From the NCBI GenBank assembly GCA_905233985.1, contig CAJOFA010000003.1, positions 62,001-126,000 of the forward strand: 64,000 nucleotides of DNA, read 5' to 3'. This DNA comes from an uncultured Prevotella sp. Its GTDB lineage: Bacteria > Bacteroidota > Bacteroidia > Bacteroidales > Bacteroidaceae. The position numbers were made by a program, and so were the translations under genes. Of the stretch, positions 17,509-25,033 are shown one piece after another. Every line of letters begins with the position of its first letter. Within the stretch, counting starts at the first letter, position 1. The notes beneath the pieces are model-generated. The model saw only the letters and a list, made by a program, of their open reading frames with translations, was not told where the DNA came from and ran no database searches.

Positions 17509-19545
17509 TTATTTTCTATATTTCTTGATAATCGAATAAGCGGTATAAAGTCCCAGCTCACCTGCTTTCGAGAGGTCGTTGATGCCCTCTGCCTGCTGTC
17601 CGCCATAGATGCGAGCAAGGCCACGGTTGTAGTATGCCTCAGCCAGCTGCGGGTCGAGTTCAATGGCATGGGTGAAGTCGTCGATGGCACGCATATAATC
17701 CTTGCGGAGGGCATAGACGGTGCCACGATCATAGTAGAGAAAGGCATTCTGCGGCGCCAGCTTCAGCGCATCGGTCAGGTCGCCGATGACATTAGCGTTC
17801 TTCATATCGATGTTTGTGCCCTGCGAGGCATTGAACATATTGACACGATGCTGACAGGCGGCACGCATCCAGAGTGCGAGCACACTGGTGGTGTCTGTCT
17901 GCAGATAGGTCGTCAGGTCTTCAATGGCTCCCTCATGGTTCTGCAGTTCTGCATAGGCAATGGCACGCTGGAGGTAGAGGTTTGAGGTTTGAAGTTTGAG
18001 GTTTGAAGTTTGGTCTTCCGTCATCCTCACCGATAACGTGTCAATGTAGGCAAAGAGTCCCTTTGTCTGTGTCTCGTCGAGCGTGTTCTGTGCATTGGAA
18101 ATAAAGAGGTGACGCACACCGGACAGACGGTTGTAGTCTTCCACCTGACGGTCGAAGAAGCGAAGGGCACGGATGTCGCTCTCCTTGTGCTGTAACGACA
18201 GGGCAAACAGAGGCAGAAAATCAATCTCCACCTTGCGGTTCTGCACACGTCCACGATATTCGCTCTTGTATTCATGCTCCATCTCCTGCTCGTCTTCCAC
18301 GACAATCTGGTTGTACTTCTCCAAGTCATCGTCCGAGCGCTTACGCATCTGCTTTTTGTTGAGTCGCGGCTGGGTGCCATAGAGGTGCTTGTAGAGCTGT
18401 GCCTTATAGACGCGGAACTCGTCTGCGTCAGCCTGTTTTTTCATGCCCAAACGACGGTAGCAACTGGCGCGGCTCTGCAAGCCCGTCCAGAAGTTAGGAT
18501 ACTGGTCGATGACCTTCGTATAGTCACGAATGGCTCCGCGCAGGTCGCCCGTTTTGTCGAGCAGCGTGGCACGGTTATAGAGCGCCATGAGGTTCTCGGG
18601 CTCCAGCTTCAGCACGAAGTCGAAGTCGGTAATGGCTCGGTTGTCATCGCCCACCTGAGCGCGCAACAGGCCGCGGTTGTAATGGCCGAGAAAGTTATTG
18701 GGGTCGAAGTCAAGCGCCGCATCATAGTCAGCCATTGCCCCGCGGAGGTTGTTCTGGTTATAGCGTGCCAAGGCACGGTTGATGTAGTTGTTAGCTTGTT
18801 TGGGCAGCAGGTGGATGGCCTTGTCGAGATAGCCCTCCGACTCCTTCCATTGGCTACGTGCCAGACTGATGATGGCACGCTCGCTCCAGATGACACCGTC
18901 ATAAGGGTCAAGCTCTAAACTACGGTCAAGTGCGGTAATGGCTTTGGTGGTGTCCTTCTCCATCATATACACCTCAGCCTTCATGGAGTAGCCACGGGCA
19001 TAGTTACTCCAGCGCGTGAGCATAGAGTCAAGCTCCAGATGCGCCTGAGTATAGTCCTTCTCCTGAATACGGCAAAGCACACGGTTGTGCCAAAGATTCT
19101 GACTCTCAGGGTCATACTTCAACGCCTGCGTGTAGTCGCTGATAGCGTCCGAGAACTTCTCTTGTCGGATGCGTGTCAATCCGCGCAGTTCATACAGGTT
19201 CACCACATAGGGATTGAGCTTGATGGCTTCCGAACAGTCGCTCTCAGCTCCCACGAAGTCGTCAAGATAGAACTTCGCCACACCACGAAAGAACCAAGGC
19301 TCATAGAGATAGGGCTTGGAACTGATGACCTGATTGAAATACTGGATAGACAGGACATAGTCCTCATAATAAAGCGCCGAGCGCCCAATCATTATCAGAC
19401 GGTCGGTGTTGTACTGCGCAAAACAATTTAATGGAAAGAAAGTAAAAAGGTAAAAAAGTAAAGAGAGACCCACCCCCAGCCCCTTCCTATGAGGGAGGGG
19501 AAAAGATACTATTTTTACCTTTTTAATAATATTCACCATTATCAT
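17509..19545 (-). CDS. Secreted TPR-repeat protein
   Basis: 678 aa of tandem tetratricopeptide repeats (for example AISDYTQALKYDPESQNLWHNR, LRGAMADYDAALDFDPNNFLGHYNRG, AIDDFTHAIELDPQLAEAYYNRG). The N-terminus is odd: the signal-peptide region reads KIVSFPLPHRKGLGVGLSLL before FYLFTFFPLNCFAQ, and the extra piece is encoded by a GC-rich palindromic repeat (19467-19500), so the true start may have been altered. A second repeat-derived insert (TSNLKLQTSNLYLQ) lies near residue 515. Start could be Met1 or Met3. TPRs are protein-binding scaffolds. Directly precedes the MORN kinase (18 bp), so they probably act together. Confidence 0.88.
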   Translation of the reverse strand: MIMVNIIKKVKIVSFPLPHRKGLGVGLSLLFYLFTFFPLNCFAQYNTDRLIMIGRSALYYEDYVLSIQYFNQVISSKPYLYEPWFFRGVAKFYLDDFVGAESDCSEAIKLNPYVVNLYELRGLTRIRQEKFSDAISDYTQALKYDPESQNLWHNRVLCRIQEKDYTQAHLELDSMLTRWSNYARGYSMKAEVYMMEKDTTKAITALDRSLELDPYDGVIWSERAIISLARSQWKESEGYLDKAIHLLPKQANNYINRALARYNQNNLRGAMADYDAALDFDPNNFLGHYNRGLLRAQVGDDNRAITDFDFVLKLEPENLMALYNRATLLDKTGDLRGAIRDYTKVIDQYPNFWTGLQSRASCYRRLGMKKQADADEFRVYKAQLYKHLYGTQPRLNKKQMRKRSDDDLEKYNQIVVEDEQEMEHEYKSEYRGRVQNRKVEIDFLPLFALSLQHKESDIRALRFFDRQVEDYNRLSGVRHLFISNAQNTLDETQTKGLFAYIDTLSVRMTEDQTSNLKLQTSNLYLQRAIAYAELQNHEGAIEDLTTYLQTDTTSVLALWMRAACQHRVNMFNASQGTNIDMKNANVIGDLTDALKLAPQNAFLYYDRGTVYALRKDYMRAIDDFTHAIELDPQLAEAYYNRGLARIYGGQQAEGINDLSKAGELGLYTAYSIIKKYRK
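17970..18012. repeat. Degenerate GAGGTTTGA tandem tract inside the TPR gene
   Basis: About four imperfect copies of GAGGTTTGA/GAAGTTTGA, in frame and translated as TSNLKLQTSNLYLQ between two TPR units. Confidence 0.6.
19467..19500. repeat. GC-rich palindromic repeat inside the TPR gene signal-peptide region
   Basis: GACCCACCCCCAGCCCCTT followed by a GAGGGAGGGG arm. It is an inverted copy of the element at 19556-19593. Confidence 0.65.
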
Positions 19546-19555
19546 TAGTCTATCT

Positions 19556-19593
19556 TCTCCCTTCCCTCACCGGAAGGGGCTGGGGGGTAGGTC
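19556..19593. repeat. GC-rich palindromic repeat between def and the TPR gene
   Basis: The reverse complement of this element closely matches 19467-19500 (CCCAGCCCCTTCC core). It abuts the def stop codon. Confidence 0.65.
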
Positions 19594-19598
19594 TTTTT

Positions 19599-20159
19599 CT
19601 ATTTAGCAGCAGCTTTCGTCCTGTATCCGCAACGGTAACGACCTTGCAAGAGGGCACGGAGTTTGCTCTTGATGAGCTGCTTGCGCAACGGCGAAACACG
19701 GTCAACGAACATCTTACCGTCCAGGTGGTCGAACTCATGTTGCATGACACGGGCGAGATAGCCGTCCACCCATTCCTCGTGCGGCTGCATCTGCTCGTCA
19801 AGCCATTTGACGCGGATGCGCGTGGGACGCGTTACCTTCTCGTGAATACCCGGCAGCGACAGGCACCCCTCCTCCATTGTGTTGGTTTTCTCGTCGTCAT
19901 ACTCAATGATGTGCGGATTGATATACGACTTACGGAAATCTTTATACTCGGGCATGTCCTCACTCAGAGGATCCAAGTCAACAATTACCACTCGGATGGA
20001 TTTGCCAATCTGCGGCGCTGCCAATCCGATGCCCTCCGACTCGGCCAGTGTCTCGCGCATATTCTGCAGCAGCTGGTCAAGGTCAGGATAATCCGTCGGT
20101 ATGTCCTCAGCCACCTTGCGCAGTACAGGCTGACCATAGATATAAATAGGTAATATCAT
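19599..20159 (-). CDS. def: Peptide deformylase
   Basis: 186 aa from ATG 20159 (MILPIYIYGQPVLRKVA); a longer in-frame reading would overlap ruvX and is rejected. The three family motifs are intact: GIGLAAPQIG, EEGCLSLPG and QHEFDHLDG, which supply the Cys and two His metal ligands and the catalytic Glu. It removes the formyl group from nascent N-terminal Met in the cytoplasm. It is 7 bp downstream of ruvX, so the two are cotranscribed, and upstream of the TPR gene. Confidence 0.97.
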   Translation of the reverse strand: MILPIYIYGQPVLRKVAEDIPTDYPDLDQLLQNMRETLAESEGIGLAAPQIGKSIRVVIVDLDPLSEDMPEYKDFRKSYINPHIIEYDDEKTNTMEEGCLSLPGIHEKVTRPTRIRVKWLDEQMQPHEEWVDGYLARVMQHEFDHLDGKMFVDRVSPLRKQLIKSKLRALLQGRYRCGYRTKAAAK

Positions 20160-20166
20160 TTTCGAT

Positions 20167-20583
20167 TTACAATTTAAGTGAACGCATATAGTCTTCAAGA
20201 ATAATCGTGGCGCTGATTTCATCGACCAGCGCCTTGTCCTGACGGGCTTTCTTTCGTAACCCACCGTCAATCATGGCCTGATGAGCCAGCACGGACGTGA
20301 AACGTTCGTCGTAAAACTCAATGGGAATATCAGGCACGGCCTTGCGCCAGCGATTGACAAACTGCTTCACACGCTCCAGGTTCTCGCTGGGTTGCCCGTT
20401 GGGTTGGCGAGGCTCACCGATGACGATGCGCTCCACCTGCTCACGGGCGATGTAGTCCTTCAGAAAGTCGAAAAGCTGTGAAGTAGAAACAGTCGCCAAC
20501 CCGCCTGCAATAATTTGCAACGGGTCGGAGACTGCTAAACCTGTACGTTTCTTACCGTAATCGATGGAAAGAATACGCGCCAC
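20167..20583 (-). CDS. ruvX: RuvX/YqgF putative Holliday-junction resolvase
   Basis: 138 aa, standard length. RNase-H-fold motifs: ILSIDYGKKRTGLAVSD (first Asp), VIGEPRQPNGQPSENLERV, and YDERFTSVLA, with a late Asp in DKALVDEISATIILEDY. The family is implicated in Holliday junction or rRNA processing; in many bacteria it is essential. Position 7 bp before def and 15 bp after the SPOR gene is consistent with an operon. Confidence 0.93.
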   Translation of the reverse strand: MARILSIDYGKKRTGLAVSDPLQIIAGGLATVSTSQLFDFLKDYIAREQVERIVIGEPRQPNGQPSENLERVKQFVNRWRKAVPDIPIEFYDERFTSVLAHQAMIDGGLRKKARQDKALVDEISATIILEDYMRSLKL

Positions 20584-20598
20584 GCCAGACTTCTTTAA

Positions 20599-21114
20599 TT
20601 ACTTTGCGTAGAGTAGCCAAGCATCGGGGAATTCACTACGCAGCTGGTCACGGCTCTGAACGGCGTCAGCCTTGCTGTCGAATGTCGAAGCCACGACACG
20701 ATACATGTTGCGGTCAGCATTGTAGCCAAGCTGAGCAGCATAGCCCTTGTTTCTCAGGCGCTCCATCTGTCCTTCAGCATTTGCCTTCACAGAGAAAGAA
20801 CCGACAACGACGCTGTAGCTCTTCAGGCCGGCACCGTCAACCACAGAAAGGGTTTCCTGACGAACGGTGACATTGTCCGTATTGTCCACCACACGTGTTT
20901 CGTCAGCCGGACGTGTCGTCACGGGAGCAACGGTCGGTGTCTCGGTAACGGTTACTGTGGGCTGAACGGTCGGTGTTTCCGTCACGTTCTGCTGAGCCTC
21001 GGTGCGCTGCTGGGCTTTCAGATAAGCCTTCTTGTAGGCACTCTCACTCGATTTGCAACTGGTAAAAGCTACGGCGACACACAGGGTGGCGCCCAAAAAG
21101 ATATACTTCTTCAT
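20599..21114 (-). CDS. SPOR-domain lipoprotein
   Basis: 171 aa. Lipoprotein signal with lipobox AFTSC (mature Cys at 20), a Thr/Val/Pro-rich linker (about 35-85) and a C-terminal SPOR domain (SYSVVVGSFSVKANAEGQMERL, YRVVASTFDSKADAVQSRDQL). SPOR domains bind denuded glycan strands of septal peptidoglycan, so a cell-division or envelope role is likely. First gene of the ruvX-def group on this strand. Confidence 0.9.
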   Translation of the reverse strand: MKKYIFLGATLCVAVAFTSCKSSESAYKKAYLKAQQRTEAQQNVTETPTVQPTVTVTETPTVAPVTTRPADETRVVDNTDNVTVRQETLSVVDGAGLKSYSVVVGSFSVKANAEGQMERLRNKGYAAQLGYNADRNMYRVVASTFDSKADAVQSRDQLRSEFPDAWLLYAK

Positions 21115-21286
21115 TACTACTAAAATTTGTTGTTTATTAAACGTTTAATTACTTTTCTTCGAAATATCTGTGCGAAATTACAAATAATCGGGCAAACAAG
21201 CGAAAAAAACGAACCTAAAGTTTGTTAAATACGGGAATTTTATCAATAAATTAGGATTTATGATTTACGAATTATGATTTTTTTTG

Positions 21287-21294
21287 TATCTTTG
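21287..21294 (+). promoter_or_regulatory. -7 box for the YtxH operon
   Basis: TATCTTTG, with a weak TTTA at 21264-21267 as -33 candidate (19-bp spacer). The start codon at 21340 is about 45 bp downstream. The intergenic region 21115-21339 otherwise holds only AT-rich repeat-like sequence. Confidence 0.5.
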
Positions 21295-21339
21295 CGCCCA
21301 GTAAACATACGAAAGTCTAACAATAAAACGATTAAAGCT

Positions 21340-21555
21340 ATGAAAGGATTTGGTTATTTTGGAGCATTCCTGGGCGGTGCACTTGTAGGTGCAGCTCTCG
21401 GTCTCATCCTCGCTCCTGAAAAGGGAACGGACACACGTGAGAAAATCAGCGATGCAGTTGATGACTTCATGAAGAAGCACAACATCAAGCTGAAGCGCAA
21501 GGATGTGGAAGACCTGGTTGACGAAATTGAAGAGGCTACACCCGAAGAAGACTAA
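21340..21555 (+). CDS. YtxH-domain small membrane protein
   Basis: 71 aa from ATG 21340 (MKGFGYFGAFLGGALVGAAL). One glycine-rich membrane segment, then LILAPEKGTDTREKISDAVDDF, the typical YtxH pattern. The tail is charged. YtxH proteins are often stress-related but their function is not established. A longer in-frame reading would begin at the promoter and is rejected. Six bases separate it from the next gene. Confidence 0.85.
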   Translation: MKGFGYFGAFLGGALVGAALGLILAPEKGTDTREKISDAVDDFMKKHNIKLKRKDVEDLVDEIEEATPEED

Positions 21556-21561
21556 CCGCCT

Positions 21562-21909
21562 ATGATTTCCAGCGACAAGAACGTCGAGAATATCGGCGAG
21601 TTGTTTAGTGAACTGAAACACTATCTCACGCTGCAACGTGAGTTTGTTCTGCTCGATGCCATTGACAAGACCGTGCGCATCCTGGCAGCCCTTGTGCTGA
21701 CCGGCATCACGTTTGTGCTTGTCCTGTTGGTGTTGTTCTATCTCTCCTTTGCTACGGTACACTGGCTGGAGCCATACGTCGGAACGGCATGGGCTTTCGC
21801 CATTATCTCAGGCTTCTTCCTGCTGCTCACAGTGCTCGTCATCCTGCTGCGCAAGCCGCTCATCGAACGGCCGCTGGTTAAGTTCCTGACTGAAACGCTG
21901 ATGAACTGA
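21562..21909 (+). CDS. Phage-holin-family/DUF1469 membrane protein
   Basis: 115 aa with an N-terminal helix (ELFSELKHYLTLQREFVLLDAIDK) and two membrane segments (about 35-62 and 72-100). The arrangement matches the Actinobacterial/Bacteroidetes 'phage holin family' (YqjE/DUF1469), despite the name not a prophage gene. It forms a three-gene unit with the YtxH gene and the next small gene, as in many Bacteroidetes. Confidence 0.75.
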   Translation: MISSDKNVENIGELFSELKHYLTLQREFVLLDAIDKTVRILAALVLTGITFVLVLLVLFYLSFATVHWLEPYVGTAWAFAIISGFFLLLTVLVILLRKPLIERPLVKFLTETLMN

Positions 21910-21938
21910 TCATTTATGAACCCAAAACTCAGAAACTC

Positions 21939-22211
21939 ATGAACTCATACAGCAGTCTGAAAGAACTCCAGCAGCGCAAGGAGCGCATCCGCGAGGACCT
22001 GCGCCGTGATACGAAGGACATGACACGCCTCTGCCAAGAGACGTTTGTGCCCAAAAAGCCTGATACACGCAAGGAAGTCATCACACGCGCCGTGAACATC
22101 GGCTTCATCATCTTCGACGGCATCATGCTTGCCAAGAAACTTGACAGCAAATATGCCATCGTTATGAAGAGCATCGAACTCGTGCGCAAATGGCAGCAGA
22201 AAAAGGGCTAA
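21939..22211 (+). CDS. Small hypothetical protein of the YtxH operon
   Basis: 90 aa, charged and helical at the N-terminus (LKELQQRKERIREDLRRDTKDM), with a hydrophobic stretch around 52-65 (VNIGFIIFDGIMLAKKL). I do not recognise a named family; the place after the DUF1469 gene recalls the YqjK position in proteobacteria. The last bases overlap the convergent MBL gene by 4 bp. Confidence 0.7.
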   Translation: MNSYSSLKELQQRKERIREDLRRDTKDMTRLCQETFVPKKPDTRKEVITRAVNIGFIIFDGIMLAKKLDSKYAIVMKSIELVRKWQQKKG

Positions 22212-22999
22212 ACTTCTATCACCTGTCCGTCATAGGCCAGCTGAATGTCATCGGGTAACATACGGTTTACCTCGGCGTGCAAGCCTATCTCGTGACTGGG
22301 ATGTATCAGAAGCGTACGACGTGCCTGCGTTCTGCGGGCAAAAGCTACCGCATCATCCAACAACTGGTGGGAATGATGCGGTTTTTTTTGTCGTAAGGCA
22401 TTGACCACCAGCGTGTCGGCATTCTCCGCATAAGGCACCTCACTATCGTCAATGGTTTTCATGTCGGTGATATAGATGAGCGTGGAGTGTGGAGCGTGGA
22501 GCGTAGAGCGTTGGGTGAAACGGAAACCGAGGATGGGCAGTTTGCCGTGCATCACGACGAAAGGCATGATGTTGATGTCACCTATCTGCAGCGCCTTGTG
22601 GGGATGTATCTTGTTCAGCTGGATGGCCGGCACACCTGGGTAACGGTGCTCGGCAAAGCAGTAAGGCAGCATCTGCAGCAATCCCTTGCAAGCCTCGGGG
22701 TCGGCATAGACATTGATTTCGCCAAACTGACAATAAGGACGCAGGTCATCCATGCCCCCCATATGGTCGTAATGGGCGTGGGTAATGAGTATGCCGTCAA
22801 TCTTACGGAACGGCTGAGGAAGAATCTGCTGACGGAAGTCAGGACCGCAGTCAATGAGGATGCGCGTGGTGTCGTTTTCCAATAATGCCGAACAGCGCAA
22901 GCGCTTGTCGTGCGGGTCATTGCTACGACACACCTCGCACTGGCAGCCGATGGTCGGCACGCCACATGATGTTCCCGTTCCTAAGAAAGTCAGTTTCAT
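22208..22999 (-). CDS. MBL-fold metallo-hydrolase
   Basis: 263 aa. Begins MKLTFLGTGTSCGVPTIGC with the Cys cluster CQCEVC and the signature HAHYDHMGGMDDLRP; later metal ligands in VVMHGK, YITDMK and LLIHPSHE. This is the PhnP-like branch of the metallo-beta-lactamase superfamily, hydrolysing phosphodiesters; the substrate here is unknown. An insert QRSTLHAPHST (about 163-173) is encoded by a degenerate GTGGAGC tandem tract (22478-22512) before the conserved LIYITDMKT. Confidence 0.85.
   Translation of the reverse strand: MKLTFLGTGTSCGVPTIGCQCEVCRSNDPHDKRLRCSALLENDTTRILIDCGPDFRQQILPQPFRKIDGILITHAHYDHMGGMDDLRPYCQFGEINVYADPEACKGLLQMLPYCFAEHRYPGVPAIQLNKIHPHKALQIGDINIMPFVVMHGKLPILGFRFTQRSTLHAPHSTLIYITDMKTIDDSEVPYAENADTLVVNALRQKKPHHSHQLLDDAVAFARRTQARRTLLIHPSHEIGLHAEVNRMLPDDIQLAYDGQVIEV
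22478..22512. repeat. Degenerate GTGGAGC tandem tract inside the MBL gene
   Basis: Four to five imperfect copies of GTGGAGC/GTAGAGC, in frame, producing a short extra loop in the enzyme. Confidence 0.55.
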
Positions 23000-23033
23000 T
23001 TACGATGGACGGATTTACGATTTACGAATTTAT

Positions 23034-24059
23034 TTATATGATGTTTACCTCCGGCTGTATGTCAATGCCGAACTTGTCCTTGACGTCGTGCTGTATCTGA
23101 CGACACAAAGCAACAATCTCCTCTCCTGTAGCTCCACCGCGATTGACAAGCACCAGCGCCTGTTTGTCATGCACGCCGGCACGTCCCAGCGAACGTCCCT
23201 TCCATCCGCATTGCTCTATCATCCAGCCGGCGGGAATCTTCTCGTGCTCCATATCTATGTAATAATGTGGCATCTGGGGATTCTGCGCAAGCAACGCCTC
23301 GAACTTCTCGCGGCTGACAACTGGGTTCATAAAGAAACTGCCGGCATTGCCCAATACTTTCGGGTCGGGCAGTTTGGCATTCCTAATCTCAATGATGGTT
23401 TCCCTTAGCTGCTGAGCCGTAGGCTTACTGATGCCCTTGCGCTCCAACTCTGCACGGATGTTGCCATAGTCAATGAGAGGTTCGTAGTATCTGGACAACA
23501 TATAATAGACGTAGGTGATGAGATAGCGGTTCTTCCATTCACCCTTGAACTTGCTCCAACGGTAACGGTAGTCGCAATCACATCCATCAATAAAGACTTC
23601 TTCGCCTGTCGTGATGTCTATGGCTTCAATAATTCTTATCAACTGACTGGCCTCAGCACCATAGGCTCCGATGTTCTGCACAGCGCTGGCTCCTACTTCT
23701 CCGGGAATGAGCGACAGGTTCTCGGCTCCATAGAGGTTATGCTCCACGCAGTACGCCACCACGTCGTCGAACGTCACACCGCTGCCACACCTCAGCAAAA
23801 TGCTATCCGAAGGCAAGTCCCTCCTTTTGGAGGGATTTAGGGAGGCTATGGCCGAATGAACCACGATTCCTTCAAAGTCCTTAGTCAACAAGAGATTGCT
23901 GCCGCTGCCGATGATGATATAGGGCATTGCCGACTCACGCAGTATCTGCGCCACCTGCTGAGCCTCTTCTATCGTCTCATATTCCAGGAAACGGCGACAC
24001 TTGGCGTCAATGCCGAAGGTATTATGTGCCAGTAGGCTATAATCAGTTATATCTCTCAT
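23034..24059 (-). CDS. murB: UDP-N-acetylenolpyruvoylglucosamine reductase
   Basis: 341 aa, type I MurB. FAD-binding region YIIIGSGSNLLLTKDFEG; SLIPGEVGASAVQNIGAYG; catalytic Ser in NAGSFFMNPVVS; C-terminal GRAGVHDKQALVLVNRGGATG. It makes UDP-MurNAc in the cytoplasm using NADPH. A stretch SLNPSKRRDLPSDS (about 76-89) between beta strands of the FAD domain is encoded by a repeat (23811-23848) and looks like an in-frame insertion. Immediately downstream of the DUF4348 gene (21 bp). Confidence 0.96.
   Translation of the reverse strand: MRDITDYSLLAHNTFGIDAKCRRFLEYETIEEAQQVAQILRESAMPYIIIGSGSNLLLTKDFEGIVVHSAIASLNPSKRRDLPSDSILLRCGSGVTFDDVVAYCVEHNLYGAENLSLIPGEVGASAVQNIGAYGAEASQLIRIIEAIDITTGEEVFIDGCDCDYRYRWSKFKGEWKNRYLITYVYYMLSRYYEPLIDYGNIRAELERKGISKPTAQQLRETIIEIRNAKLPDPKVLGNAGSFFMNPVVSREKFEALLAQNPQMPHYYIDMEHEKIPAGWMIEQCGWKGRSLGRAGVHDKQALVLVNRGGATGEEIVALCRQIQHDVKDKFGIDIQPEVNII
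23811..23848. repeat. Palindromic repeat inside murB
   Basis: AAGTCCCTCC...GGAGGGATTTAGGGAGG, a C-rich arm with two G-rich partner arms, lying in frame in murB. Similar in character to the intergenic GC-rich palindromes in this window. Confidence 0.5.
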
Positions 24060-24080
24060 CGTCAGCTATTTTCTTACTCG

Positions 24081-24917
24081 TCACGTCATTATCTTCACGA
24101 GCTTCCACTTGCCGCCGACCACCTTGAAGGTCAGTTCTTGCTCAAAGCCGTTGGCAATGCCGCGAAAGACGAAAATCTTGGTGTTGCCGCCTTTCTGCTC
24201 GTCGCCATAGACGATGTTGTATATCATGTCCTTCGGCAGGTCGGGGGCAAAGGCTGGCCAAGTGTCGGGCGTGATGACACCCTCCATCTCGCTGAAGTCA
24301 TCATCGGGGTCAGGACCTACGAACTGCACGGTGGTGTTCAGGCTCTTAACCTGAAAGGCCGTATCTGTAGCAAACTGATGATAGAAAGCGAGGAACGAGG
24401 CATCGGGCGTCTCGTCAATGGTCTTGTTCACAATGCGCTGAAGCATCCACGTACCGCGCTGACGGGCAAAATAATACTGCTTCACACGCTTGTCGGCAAA
24501 ATAGATTTTCTCGATGATGCCGCGCGAAACGGACGTGTCCTGCCCCAGCTCCTTCTGCTTCTCGTTGTTGAAGAGCAGCGTGTAGAAGCCCTGCTTCATA
24601 AAGAAGTTCTCCATTGACCATGCTGACCTGTCAAGCTTCTCGTGTCGGTCGCCCGTCTGCACGTCAAGCGGGAAACGGATGCGTTCCATCTGCAGCTTCT
24701 TGTTGGCGGCGAAGTTGAAGATGAAGTCGTCAAACAGCTCGTCAGCCGCCACAGGCATGGGCGTCTCGGCAATGATCTCCTCTAAGGTGTCGGTGGGGAG
24801 TGAGTCTTGGGCCATGAGCGAATCGGTAGCCACTGACGCCGTGTCCTTGGTTTTGTTGCCAAAACACGAGCACATGGTCAGCAGGACGACCAAAGACATG
24901 AATAATAACCTATTCAT
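24081..24917 (-). CDS. DUF4348 lipoprotein
   Basis: 278 aa with a lipoprotein signal (MNRLLFMSLVVLLTMCSC; lipobox Cys in MCSC), an Asp/Thr/Ser-rich linker and a globular domain starting DELFDDFIFNFAANKKLQMERIRFP, which is the DUF4348 pattern of Bacteroidales. Function unknown. It probably heads a unit with murB. Its promoter (-7 box TACCTTTG at 24957-24964 on the minus strand) is close to the divergent pheS promoter. Confidence 0.8.
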   Translation of the reverse strand: MNRLLFMSLVVLLTMCSCFGNKTKDTASVATDSLMAQDSLPTDTLEEIIAETPMPVAADELFDDFIFNFAANKKLQMERIRFPLDVQTGDRHEKLDRSAWSMENFFMKQGFYTLLFNNEKQKELGQDTSVSRGIIEKIYFADKRVKQYYFARQRGTWMLQRIVNKTIDETPDASFLAFYHQFATDTAFQVKSLNTTVQFVGPDPDDDFSEMEGVITPDTWPAFAPDLPKDMIYNIVYGDEQKGGNTKIFVFRGIANGFEQELTFKVVGGKWKLVKIMT

Positions 24918-24956
24918 TTTACGATTCAGATAACTATATATCCCTCAAATTTTGTG

Positions 24957-25015
24957 CAAAGGTACAAAAAAATCATAATTCATAATTCATAATTCATAAT
25001 TATTTTTTACCTTTG
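24957..25015. promoter_or_regulatory. Divergent promoters of the DUF4348 gene and pheS with ATTCATA repeats between
   Basis: TACCTTTG is present on the minus strand at 24957-24964 and on the plus strand at 25008-25015. Between them lie four tandem copies of ATAATTC (24974-25002). The two -7 boxes are identical in sequence. No clear TTTG -33 box is present for either, since the repeats occupy that position. Confidence 0.5.
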
Positions 25016-25033
25016 CACAAATTTTTTAAGAAG

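Noticed and set aside
21562..21909. Prophage holin
   Set aside because: The family name includes phage holin but the YtxH-linked context is chromosomal and no other phage gene is present.
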